Source of the DNA: Streptomyces cadmiisoli
Lineage (GTDB): Bacteria; Actinomycetota; Actinomycetes; Streptomycetales; Streptomycetaceae
Length of the DNA stretch: 64,000 bases
Reading direction: 5' to 3'
NCBI RefSeq assembly: GCF_003261055.1
Contig: NZ_CP030073.1
Coordinates: forward strand, 5,952,001 to 6,016,000
Shown here: positions 1 to 7,794 of the stretch, piece by piece
Layout of the letters: every line of letters starts with the position of its first letter
How positions within the stretch are numbered: the stretch's first letter is position 1
Notes under the pieces: generated by a model
Seen by the model: the letters and a program-made list of their open reading frames with translations, nothing else
The model's database searches: none
What the model was told of the DNA's origin: nothing
Program-made: the position numbers and the translations under genes

Positions 1-295
1 GCGGCACAACCTGGACCTCGTGGAGGCGCTGCGCAAGATCGCCGAGCAGAAGGGCGTGACCGTCGCCCAGATCGCCATCGCCTGGGTGCTCGCCCAGCGC
101 GCGTCGCACGGCGCGGACATCGTGCCGCTGATCGGCGCCCGGCGCCGGGACCGGCTGGCGGAGGCGCTGGGCGCGCTGGACGTCACGCTGGACGCCGCCG
201 ACCTGCGGGCGATCGAGGAGGCCGTACCGGCGGACGCGGCGGCCGGCGAGCGCTACCCCGCCCAGCAGATGGCCCACCTCGACAGCGAACGCTGA
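1..295 (+). CDS. Aldo/keto reductase, C-terminal part
   Basis: The gene enters from the left edge; only the last ~97 residues are present. The fragment ends like an AKR barrel: an amphipathic helix (LRKIAEQKGVTVAQIAIAWV), then a loop with V-P-L-I-G-A-R-x3-R-L-x-E that in this family grips the NADPH 2'-phosphate, then a C-terminal helix on sarcosine-oxidase-like register ending at TGA 293-295. The family reduces carbonyls with NADPH in the cytosol; the substrate cannot be read from this end. A TetR gene follows 25 bp downstream on the same strand and may be cotranscribed. Confidence 0.85.
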   Translation, partial: RHNLDLVEALRKIAEQKGVTVAQIAIAWVLAQRASHGADIVPLIGARRRDRLAEALGALDVTLDAADLRAIEEAVPADAAAGERYPAQQMAHLDSER

Positions 296-320
296 TCCGG
301 CCACGAGGTACCGTCACCTC

Positions 321-908
321 ATGTCCCCGACCAGCGAGATCCTGACCGCCGAGCGCATCCTCGAAGTGACCGAGGAGGTGCTGCGCCGCCACGGACCGGC
401 CAAGGCCACCGTGGTGGACGTGGCGCGGGCGCTCGGTGTCAGCCACGGCAGCGTCTACCGGCACTTCCGCACCAAGGCGGAGCTGCGGGGAGCGGTCACC
501 AAGCGCTGGCTGGACCGCACCTCCGAGGCGCTGGCCGGGATCGCGGCCGCGGAGCGGGACCCTCAGGCGCGGCTGCGCGACTGGCTGGCGTCGCTGTTCG
601 ACGCCAAGCGCCGCAAGTCGGGCGACGATCCCGAGCTGTTCGCCACGTACATGGTGCTGACGGCCGAGGCCGGCGAGGTGGTCGGGGAGCACATAGCCGA
701 TCTGACGGCCCAGCTCACCCGGATCATCCGGGACGGGGTCGCCGCGGGTGTCTTCGCGAGCCCCGACCCGGCGGCCGGGGCCCGCGCGGTCTTCCAGGCC
801 ACGGGGCACTTCCACGACCCCGGCTACGCGCCGGAGTGGACCCGGCCGGGGATCGAGGAGGAGTTCGCGGCGCTGGTGGACCTGGTGGTGCGCGGACTGC
901 GGGCCTGA
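321..908 (+). CDS. TetR/AcrR family transcriptional regulator
   Basis: 195-aa one-domain repressor of typical TetR size. The N-terminal helix-turn-helix is at residues 31-50 (V-x2-V-A-R-A-L-G-V-S-H-G-S-V-Y-R-H-F), followed by K-A-E-L at the start of helix 4. The C-terminal ligand/dimer region is all-helical and not assignable to a ligand. It lies just after an aldo/keto reductase gene in the same direction, so control of that oxidoreductase is the simplest inference. A MarR/TetR-like dyad exists 1.8 kb away in front of the MFS exporter, but nothing ties it to this protein. Confidence 0.9.
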   Translation: MSPTSEILTAERILEVTEEVLRRHGPAKATVVDVARALGVSHGSVYRHFRTKAELRGAVTKRWLDRTSEALAGIAAAERDPQARLRDWLASLFDAKRRKSGDDPELFATYMVLTAEAGEVVGEHIADLTAQLTRIIRDGVAAGVFASPDPAAGARAVFQATGHFHDPGYAPEWTRPGIEEEFAALVDLVVRGLRA

Positions 909-927
909 CGGGGTGTTCCCGGCGGGG

Positions 928-1134
928 TCAGGAGCCCGCCGGGTCCACCGTCGCCTGATGCGCCTCGGCCAGGTGCTCCTGCGCCTTCAGCCAGGGCAGG
1001 AACTGCGCCCCCCGCCGCCATCCGCAGGTGTCGCATCTGATCGTGCGCTGCACACCGGTGCGCCGGACGTGCACGACGTGCTCCCGTCCGTGCTGGTCCC
1101 ATCGGCTGACCTTGCTCGTGTCGATCCGCGGCAC
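928..1134 (-). CDS. Small C2H2-like zinc-finger protein (68 aa)
   Basis: Short basic protein with one candidate metal site: Cys34-x2-Cys37, then His54-x4-His59, i.e. C-x2-C-x16-H-x4-H, flanked by W/R-rich sequence (CDTCGWRRGAQFLPWLKAQE). Composition and codon bias are those of a real Streptomyces gene, and it faces the TetR gene tail to tail. Small single zinc-finger proteins of this sort usually bind nucleic acid or a protein partner; I do not recognise a named family. The ATG at 1132-1134 is the only sensible start. Confidence 0.65.
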   Translation of the reverse strand: MPRIDTSKVSRWDQHGREHVVHVRRTGVQRTIRCDTCGWRRGAQFLPWLKAQEHLAEAHQATVDPAGS

Positions 1135-1289
1135 GGCGCCTCCTGCGTCCCCGTCCGGCTGTCTCTTCGGGCAGCTGGTGCCGCGACGGAGCGAATGGTG
1201 CCGGCCGCGGCACTAGGAGTGTGCAGCAGGATCAACATCAACAGGGGGCCCTTCACCGCGAGTTGTCCAAGCTGTGGCCGAGCGCGGTG

Positions 1290-2744
1290 TCAGGCCGAGA
1301 TCCCGGCCGCCTCCCGCACCTCCGCCGACTTCAGCCGCTCGGCGGTCCGCTCGGCCGTGGCGCGGGCCCACCGTCCGCTGGTCAGGACGCCGACCAGCAG
1401 TACCACCACACCGAACACGGTGAGGATCCACCAGCCCGGCCGGGCCGCCGCGACGAACGCCTCCTGGTACGGGGCCGCGCCGATCCCCGACACCAGCACG
1501 GCCCCCACCATCGCGACACCCAGCGTCTGTCCCAGCTGACGGCTCGTGGAGGCCACCGCCGCCGCCACCCCGGCCTGCGTACGGGGCATCCCGGACACGG
1601 CCGTGTTGGTGATCGGCGCGTTCACGAACCCGAACCCGACACCGAACAGCGCGTAGCCGAGGAAACGCGTCATGTCCGACGTCTCCGCCTCGAAGACGGC
1701 GAACATCAGCGCGCTCGCGGTCATCGCGCACCCCGCGATCAGCAGCGGCAGCCGCGGCCCCACGGAGGCCAGCAGGCGCCCGGCCAGCGGCGCGCACAGA
1801 AACGTCGGCACGGCCATCGGCAGCATCCACAGGCCCGCGTGCAGGGCGTCCAGGCCGCGGACGTTCTGGAGGTAGAGCGTCGACAGGAACAGGAAGCCGC
1901 CCATCGCCGCGAACGCGCAGACGGCGATCACGGTGGCCCCGCTGAACGGCGCCGACCGGAAGAAGCGCAGATCGATCAGCGGCTCCGCCCGGCGCGGCTC
2001 GTACCAGAGGAGGCCGAGCAGCGCGCCGACGGCGATCACGGCGAACGGCACCACCACGGCGAGGCCCGCGTTCGGCGCCTCGATGATCGCGTACGTCAGC
2101 GAGCCGAACAGGGCGATCACCAGGATCTGGCCGACCGGGTCGGGGCGGCGGGCCTTGGGCGCGCGGGACTCGGGGACATGGCGGAGGGTGAGCAGCAGCG
2201 CCGCGAGACCCACCGGGAGGTTGACCCAGAAGATCGCGCGCCAGTTCACCGCCTCCACCAGCAGACCGCCGATCAGCGGTCCCGCGGCCATGGAGATGCC
2301 GACGACGGCGCCCCACGCGCCGATCGCACGGGCGCGCTCACGCGGGTCGGTGAAGGTGTTGGTGATGATCGACATGGCGACCGGGTTGAGCATCGAGCCG
2401 CCCACCGCCTGGACCATGCGGAAGGCGACCAGGGCCTCCAGGTTGGGTGCCACGGAGCAGAGCGCCGAGCCGATCGTGAAGACGACCAGGCCGGCCATGA
2501 AGACCCGTTTGCGGCCGATCCGGTCGGCCGTGGAGCCCGCGAGCATCAGCAGGGACGCCAGGACCAGCGTGTACGCGTCGATCGTCCACTGGAGCCCCGA
2601 CGTGTCGGCGTGCAGATCCTTCTGGATCGAGGGCAGCGCTACGTTCAGGATGGTGTTGTCGAGACTCACGATCAGCAGGCTCATACAGCAGATCGCGAGG
2701 ACCAGCAGACGACGGCGTGGGCTGAGCTCGGTCATGGGGACCAT
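1290..2744 (-). CDS. MFS multidrug exporter, DHA2 (EmrB/QacA-like, 14 TM)
   Basis: 484-aa membrane transporter. DHA2 motif L-D-N-T-I-L-N-V-A-L-P-S-I is at residues 28-40 in TM1, and MFS motif A (G-S-T-A-D-R-I-G-R-K-R) at 70-80 between TM2 and TM3. TM5 carries the antiporter signature G-P-L-I-G-G. Length and hydropathy fit 14 helices. The family exports drugs or dyes in exchange for protons. Two in-frame ATGs (2744 and 2735) are possible; the second gives MTELSPRR. The gene diverges from the dihydrouridine synthase across an AT-rich 70-bp gap holding a 27-bp dyad, so a local repressor probably controls it. No regulator gene is adjacent. Confidence 0.93.
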   Translation of the reverse strand: MVPMTELSPRRRLLVLAICCMSLLIVSLDNTILNVALPSIQKDLHADTSGLQWTIDAYTLVLASLLMLAGSTADRIGRKRVFMAGLVVFTIGSALCSVAPNLEALVAFRMVQAVGGSMLNPVAMSIITNTFTDPRERARAIGAWGAVVGISMAAGPLIGGLLVEAVNWRAIFWVNLPVGLAALLLTLRHVPESRAPKARRPDPVGQILVIALFGSLTYAIIEAPNAGLAVVVPFAVIAVGALLGLLWYEPRRAEPLIDLRFFRSAPFSGATVIAVCAFAAMGGFLFLSTLYLQNVRGLDALHAGLWMLPMAVPTFLCAPLAGRLLASVGPRLPLLIAGCAMTASALMFAVFEAETSDMTRFLGYALFGVGFGFVNAPITNTAVSGMPRTQAGVAAAVASTSRQLGQTLGVAMVGAVLVSGIGAAPYQEAFVAAARPGWWILTVFGVVVLLVGVLTSGRWARATAERTAERLKSAEVREAAGISA

Positions 2745-2754
2745 GGTACGCCGA

Positions 2755-2781
2755 TTTCAATAGTGCGACTAACTAATGAAA
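2755..2781. promoter_or_regulatory. 27-bp inverted repeat, probable operator
   Basis: TTTCAATAGT, 7-bp spacer GCGACTA, then ACTAATGAAA: two 10-bp arms matching at 9 of 10 positions. It is a strikingly A/T-rich island in G+C-rich DNA, centred in the divergent gap between the MFS exporter and dusB and overlapping where both promoters should lie. This size and symmetry suit a TetR or MarR dimer; the cognate factor is unknown. Confidence 0.6.
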
Positions 2782-2814
2782 TGCGGCGGACTGATCGCAC
2801 GGCACAATGGAGGA

Positions 2815-3951
2815 ATGTCCACGCCCCTGACGATCGGTCCGCACACCGTCCAGCCGCCCGTGGTCCTCGCCCCCATGGCCGGGATCACCAACGCGCCCTT
2901 CCGCACCCTGTGCCGGGAGTTCAGCGGCGGCAAGGGCCTGTTCGTGAGCGAGATGATCACCACCAGGGCGCTGGTGGAGCGCAACGAGAAGACCATGCAG
3001 CTGATCAGGTTCGACGAGAGCGAGAAGCCCCGCTCCATTCAGCTGTACGGCGTCGACCCGGCCACCGTCGGCAAGGCCGTCCGCATGATCGCGGAGGAGG
3101 ACCTCGCCGACCACATCGACCTGAACTTCGGCTGCCCGGTGCCCAAGGTGACCCGCAAGGGCGGCGGCTCCGCGCTGCCGTACAAGCGGCATCTGCTGCG
3201 GGCGATCCTGCGGGAGGCGGTCAGCGGGGCGGGCGACCTGCCCGTGACGATGAAGATGCGCAAGGGCATCGACGACGACCACATCACCTACCTGGACGCC
3301 GGCCGCATCGCCGTCGAGGAGGGCGTCACCGCCATCGCCCTGCACGGCCGCACCGCCGCCCAGCACTACGGCGGCACCGCCGACTGGGACGCCATCGCCC
3401 GGCTGAAGGAGCACGTGCCGGAGATCCCCGTGCTCGGCAACGGCGACATCTGGTCCGCCGACGACGCGGTCCGCATGGTCCGCGAGACCGGGTGCGACGG
3501 AGTCGTGGTCGGGCGCGGCTGCCTCGGGCGGCCCTGGCTGTTCGCCGATCTGGTGGCCGCCTTCGAAGGACGCGAGCAGGACGTCGCGCGGCCCGCGCTG
3601 CGTGAGGTCGCGGACAGCATGGTCCGGCACGCCGCGCTGCTCGGCGAGTGGATCGGCGACGAGTCCCGCGGTGTCATCGACTTCCGCAAGCACGTCGCCT
3701 GGTACCTCAAGGGCTTCTCCGTCGGCTCGGAGATGCGCAAGCGCCTCGCCGTCACGTCCTCGCTGGAGGAGCTGCGCTCCGGGCTGGACGAGCTGGACCT
3801 CGACCAGCCCTGGCCGATCGGCGCCGCCGACGGCCCCCGCGGGCGCACCTCCGGCAACAACCGGGTGGTGCTACCGGACGGCTGGCTGAAGGACCCGTAC
3901 GACTGCGCGGGGATCGGCGAGGACGCCGAGCTGGACACCTCCGGCGGCTGA
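2815..3951 (+). CDS. dusB: tRNA-dihydrouridine synthase (DusB/NifR3 family)
   Basis: FMN/NADPH enzyme that reduces uridine to dihydrouridine in the D-loop of tRNA. The protein (378 aa) begins with the FMN-barrel signature L-A-P-M-A-G-I-T-N-A-P-F-R at 18-30 and has the catalytic motif N-F-G-C-P with Cys107, followed by V-T-R-K-G-G-G-S-A-L. The barrel tail N-G-D-I and G-R-G-C-L-G-R-P-W binds FMN phosphate. I chose the ATG at 2815; an upstream in-frame ATG at 2776 would put 13 unlike residues in front and begin inside the 27-bp dyad. GGAGG lies only 1 nt before the ATG, so translation may be leaderless. Confidence 0.93.
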   Translation: MSTPLTIGPHTVQPPVVLAPMAGITNAPFRTLCREFSGGKGLFVSEMITTRALVERNEKTMQLIRFDESEKPRSIQLYGVDPATVGKAVRMIAEEDLADHIDLNFGCPVPKVTRKGGGSALPYKRHLLRAILREAVSGAGDLPVTMKMRKGIDDDHITYLDAGRIAVEEGVTAIALHGRTAAQHYGGTADWDAIARLKEHVPEIPVLGNGDIWSADDAVRMVRETGCDGVVVGRGCLGRPWLFADLVAAFEGREQDVARPALREVADSMVRHAALLGEWIGDESRGVIDFRKHVAWYLKGFSVGSEMRKRLAVTSSLEELRSGLDELDLDQPWPIGAADGPRGRTSGNNRVVLPDGWLKDPYDCAGIGEDAELDTSGG

Positions 3952-5691
3952 TCAGCCCTTCGGCTGTCCCGGCGTCGAGCCGTACGCGGTCAGGAAGCGG
4001 TCCCGGAAGGCGCTCATCCGCCACACCGGCGCGTCCCCGGCGGGCCGCAGGCCGTCCGTCCAGCCCCAGTCGGAGATCTTGTCCAGGACCTTCGGGTCCT
4101 TGGCGAGGATCGTGACGGGCACGTCCCGGCTGGCGCGCTCCCCGCTGACCCGGGCGATGGGCTGGTGGTCGCCGAGGAGGACCATGACGGTGTCGTCGGT
4201 GCCGTACCGCTGGAGCCATTCGGTGACGCTGGTGAGCGAGTACTGGACCGACCTGCCGTACTCCTGCTTCGACAGGTCCGAGTCGGCGACCACCCTGGAG
4301 GGGTCGGTGCCCGCCTTCTCGACGGCCTCGAAGACCGAGCCGTCGCCCAGTTCGTCCCAGCCGACCATCTTCGGGATCGGCGACCAGGGCTGGTGGCTGG
4401 AGGTCAGGATGATCTCCGCCATCAGCGGCCGGTCGCGCTTCTTGCCGTGCTCCAGGCGCTGGAAGGCCTCCAGCGCGTACTGGTCCGGCATCGTCGACCA
4501 GCTGAACTTCGGGCCCTCGTAGCCCAGGTGGAAGGCGTCGTAGACGTTGTCGAGGCCGTAGAACTCGGCCTCCGGCCAGGCCTTCTGCACCCCCGGCACG
4601 ACACCGACCGTCCGCCAGTCGCCGGTCTTCTGGAACGCCTTGGTCAGGGTCAGGTGGTCGCCGGAGGTGACGGTGCGGTAGCGCTGCTGGCTGCTGATCC
4701 ACAGGCCGGACAGGAACGTGGAGTGCCCGAGCCAGCTGCTGCCGCCGTACGTCGCCGAGGTCAGCCAGCCGCTCCTGGCGCCGAATCCGGCCTCGGCCAG
4801 GGCCTCGGTGCCGGAGTCGAGGGTCCGGGTGACGCCGGGGGCGATCCGCGGGTCCTCGACGGCGCTGCGGCCGTAGCTCTCGATGAAGGTGAACAGGACG
4901 TCCTTGCCGCGCAGGTCCGGCACCAGCCGGTCGGCGGGTGTGTCGCCGAAGACGTCCACCTTCGCCTCCTCGGCGAACGCCGCCTCGTCCCGCAGCGTCG
5001 TCTGCACCCGCCGTGCCTGGATCTCCACGAGCGCCGCCGCATGGTCGGCGGCGATCGGCAGACCGGCGAACTGCACACCCAGCGCGAAGGTCAGGGTCCA
5101 CACCACGGCGGCGGCGAGCGTGGCGCGGACGGCGACCGTGCGGTGCCGGGCCAGCAGATTGCTCAGCCGGACCGTCGCCAGCACCATGACCGTGAACAGC
5201 AGGACCGCGAGGGCGATGGCGGCGATCGCCAGCCCCGTAGCGCCCGCCCCGCCCATGGTGTCCTCCATGTACGACTGGGCGTCGTCGAGCAGCCCCCAGT
5301 CGAGGACCAGGTTGAAGCCACGGCCCAGGTACTCGTTGAACCCGATGTCGAGCAGGTTGAGCACGGTCAGCGCGCCGAGCGCGACCCCCACGACGACGGC
5401 CACCGCCAGCCGCGGGCGGCGGGGCAGCACGAGCAGGACGGCGGCCCCGATGATCGCCTCCACCGGGATCCGCGCGAACTTGGTCCACGTGAAGGCCCCG
5501 ACGCGGGTCGGCATCAGCAGCGCGAACACGAGCAGGGCCACCGAGAGCGCGGTCGCGGTCCAGCGCAGGCCGCGGGCGGCTGACGGGTGGGCCGCGCGCC
5601 AGCGGGCGAGACGGCCCCCGGCAGGGGCGGCTTCCTCGGTGTCCGGGGCGTCGTCGTTCGTGGTCGGCGGTTGACGCGTGAAGACAGCCAC
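3952..5691 (-). CDS. Membrane-anchored sulfatase/phosphoglycerol transferase-like protein (LtaS-like)
   Basis: 579 aa. The N-terminal third has five likely membrane helices (about 45-62, 76-90, 95-115, 150-172, 188-208). An extracytoplasmic alkaline-phosphatase-superfamily domain follows, opening with D-V-L-F-T-F-I-E-S-Y-G at ~264-275 (Glu271 as first metal ligand), then T-Y-G-G-S-S-W-L-G near 314-322 where the nucleophile sits, and L-L-G-D-H-Q-P near the end with the Asp/His metal pair. This architecture matches LtaS/MdoB-type phosphoglycerol transferases; Streptomyces lacks classical lipoteichoic acid, so the acceptor is uncertain. The stop codon abuts that of dusB with no gap (convergent). 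Confidence 0.85.
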   Translation of the reverse strand: MAVFTRQPPTTNDDAPDTEEAAPAGGRLARWRAAHPSAARGLRWTATALSVALLVFALLMPTRVGAFTWTKFARIPVEAIIGAAVLLVLPRRPRLAVAVVVGVALGALTVLNLLDIGFNEYLGRGFNLVLDWGLLDDAQSYMEDTMGGAGATGLAIAAIALAVLLFTVMVLATVRLSNLLARHRTVAVRATLAAAVVWTLTFALGVQFAGLPIAADHAAALVEIQARRVQTTLRDEAAFAEEAKVDVFGDTPADRLVPDLRGKDVLFTFIESYGRSAVEDPRIAPGVTRTLDSGTEALAEAGFGARSGWLTSATYGGSSWLGHSTFLSGLWISSQQRYRTVTSGDHLTLTKAFQKTGDWRTVGVVPGVQKAWPEAEFYGLDNVYDAFHLGYEGPKFSWSTMPDQYALEAFQRLEHGKKRDRPLMAEIILTSSHQPWSPIPKMVGWDELGDGSVFEAVEKAGTDPSRVVADSDLSKQEYGRSVQYSLTSVTEWLQRYGTDDTVMVLLGDHQPIARVSGERASRDVPVTILAKDPKVLDKISDWGWTDGLRPAGDAPVWRMSAFRDRFLTAYGSTPGQPKG

Positions 5692-5804
5692 CCGGGGGTC
5701 CCTCCGTACGAAAGCAGTGTGAAGCGGCGGACCCGGCGTGGGGGTTCGGGCCCGCCGTCCTCTCGTACGGCCCGGCGGCCGACCGCGTTCAGCCCGTCCC
5801 GCGG

Positions 5805-5839
5805 AAAGCCGTGGAAAAGATGCGTAAAAGCCGTGGAAA
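5805..5839. repeat. Direct repeat of AAAGCCGTGGAAA, 22-bp pitch
   Basis: Two identical 13-bp copies at 5805-5817 and 5827-5839, spaced 22 bp (two helical turns). They lie in the 165-bp gap upstream of the sulfatase gene and just past the 3' end of the glycosidase gene. The spacing suits cooperative protein binding on one DNA face. Confidence 0.45.
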
Positions 5840-5856
5840 GCGGCCGGGCGGGTCGG

Positions 5857-7794
5857 TCAGGCGCCCCCGACCGCCGTCAGCAGCGCCAGGGGAGCCGCCG
5901 CCGAGCGGGACTCCCGGACGCAGGCGTGCGGATAGGGCACCGGCTCGGCATGGGTGTCCCGGCCGTACCCGGCCAGCACCTCCGGCAGCCGGTGCCCGGC
6001 CGCCGTCGCCGCGTCGACCAGGGCGTGCGCCACCGTGCGGGCCTCGTCGTGCAGACCGTAGCGGGCCAGACCGAGGGTGATCAGCGCGTTGTCGTGCGGC
6101 CAGACCGAACCGCGGTGGTACGACAGCGGGTGGTACGCCGGCTGCCCGGACGCCAGGGTGCGCACACCCCAGCCGGAGAAGAAGTCCGGGTCCAGCAGGC
6201 GCCTGCCGACCAGCTCGCCGTACTCCTTGTCCAGCAGCCCGGACCAGAGCAGATGCCCGGCGTCCGAGGCCAGCGCGTCCACCTGCCGGCCCTCGCCGTC
6301 GAGCGCGAGCGCCGGGAAGGAGTGCCGAGGCATCCAGAAGTCCCGCTGGAAGCGGTCCCGCAGATCGGCGGCCGCCTGCTCCAGCAGCGCGGCGTACTTC
6401 TCGTCCCCCCACACCGTGCGGGACAGATGGGCGGTGCGGCGCAGCGCGTCGTAGGCGTAGCCCTGCGCGCCCGCGGCCATCACCGGACCCGTGGGCCGGG
6501 TGCCGTCCGCGCCGCAGATCGCGCCGGGGGAGTCCTTCCAGTTCTGGTTGGCGAGGCCGCCCTGATCGGCGCGGTAGACGAGGTAGCCGCGCGAGGTCAG
6601 TCCGCCGTGGTCCAGCATCCAGCCGACCGCCGCGCGGGCGTGCGGTTCCAGCCGGCGGGCCGGCCCGGTGTCCCCGGTCTGCTCGACGTACGCCCCGAGC
6701 AGGACGAGGAACAGGGGGGTCGCGTCCACCGAGCCGTAGTACCGCCCGTACGGCACCTGCCCGAAGTGGGCCAGCTCGCCGCTGCGTACCTCGTGCACGA
6801 TCTTGCCGGGCTGGGCGACCGACTCCGCGCGCGTCGCGGTGGCCTGCGTCGCGGCGAGCGCGGGCAGCGTCGCGGCGGCCAGCTGAGGCCGGTACGGAAG
6901 GGCGAACAGGGAGGTGAGCAGGGCGTCGCGGGCCAGCAGGGTCAGGAACCACGGCGCCCCGGCGGCCGGCACCCGCAGCTCCTCGCCGTCCGGGCCGGCG
7001 GCCGGCACCTGGAGCGCCGCCAGGTCGGCGAGTCCCCGGGCGCAGGCCGCGGCCAGCTCCGGCCAGCCGGTCGGGAAGGCGACCCCCTCCACGAACCGGC
7101 CCTCCATCGCGAGCAGTTGCCCGTTCAGGGCGGCCGGTGAGCGCGGCACCCGCAGGGCCCGCCTCTCGCCGTGCGGGCGGGCCACGACCCGCAGCGTCAG
7201 CTCCGCCGTGCCGTGCGGCTCCAGGTCGAGCGCCCACACGAGGCGGCGCGCCCCGGTGCCGGTCTCCTCCACCGCGTCCGGCGCGGGCTCGGCCGTCACC
7301 GTCGTACGGGACTGCCACTCGCCGCGCCGGTAGGTGAACTCGACGCCGTCGTCCAGGACCTGGCGGGAGCGCACCGCGCCGGACTTGGCGTAGGTGCGGT
7401 GGTCGGAGCGCAGCTCGAACTGGTCGGTGAAGTCCGCGTCGGCGGTGACGGCGAGCCGGACCGCGGTCGGCACCGGGCGGTTGCTGGTGATCCGCAGCGA
7501 CTCGACGAACGAGCCGTCCCCGACCGCCTGTTCACGGAAGATCGCGTACGCCGGCGGCTCCTGACGGCCGCCGCGCGGGACCAGCACACAGCGCGCGGTG
7601 TCCCCGCCGGCCACCGGGCTCAGCGCTTCGGGCACGGCGCCGTCGACCGTCAGCTGCCAGCGGCTGAGGTGCCGGCCGTCCCGTACGAACAGCCCGTCCG
7701 GGGAGCTGCCGCCCCGCACGCCGCTGATGTCCCCGCTGTCACCCACGGCGGCGAACGTCCCGCCGTGCACCAGCAGATGATGCCGGTTCGTCAT
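5857..7794 (-). CDS. Glycogen-debranching-enzyme-like glycosidase (N-terminal GDE-type domain plus catalytic (alpha/alpha)6 barrel)
   Basis: 645-aa cytosolic protein. Residues 1-~240 resemble the beta-sandwich N-terminal domain of amylo-alpha-1,6-glucosidase-like proteins (HGGTFAAVGDSGDISG, then G-L-F-V-R-D-G-R-H-L-S). The rest is an (alpha/alpha)6 toroid with the family landmarks G-A-P-W-F-x-T-L-L-A-R-D-A-L, N-Q-N-W-K-D-S-P-G, and Y-H-R-G-S-V-W-P-H-D-N. In this superfamily these include the acidic residues that hydrolyse alpha-glucosidic bonds. I start at ATG 7794; the frame is open further upstream but there runs antiparallel-frame through the neighbour. It overlaps the upstream glycosidase by 4 bp (ATGA), so the two are translationally coupled. 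Confidence 0.85.
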   Translation of the reverse strand: MTNRHHLLVHGGTFAAVGDSGDISGVRGGSSPDGLFVRDGRHLSRWQLTVDGAVPEALSPVAGGDTARCVLVPRGGRQEPPAYAIFREQAVGDGSFVESLRITSNRPVPTAVRLAVTADADFTDQFELRSDHRTYAKSGAVRSRQVLDDGVEFTYRRGEWQSRTTVTAEPAPDAVEETGTGARRLVWALDLEPHGTAELTLRVVARPHGERRALRVPRSPAALNGQLLAMEGRFVEGVAFPTGWPELAAACARGLADLAALQVPAAGPDGEELRVPAAGAPWFLTLLARDALLTSLFALPYRPQLAAATLPALAATQATATRAESVAQPGKIVHEVRSGELAHFGQVPYGRYYGSVDATPLFLVLLGAYVEQTGDTGPARRLEPHARAAVGWMLDHGGLTSRGYLVYRADQGGLANQNWKDSPGAICGADGTRPTGPVMAAGAQGYAYDALRRTAHLSRTVWGDEKYAALLEQAAADLRDRFQRDFWMPRHSFPALALDGEGRQVDALASDAGHLLWSGLLDKEYGELVGRRLLDPDFFSGWGVRTLASGQPAYHPLSYHRGSVWPHDNALITLGLARYGLHDEARTVAHALVDAATAAGHRLPEVLAGYGRDTHAEPVPYPHACVRESRSAAAPLALLTAVGGA

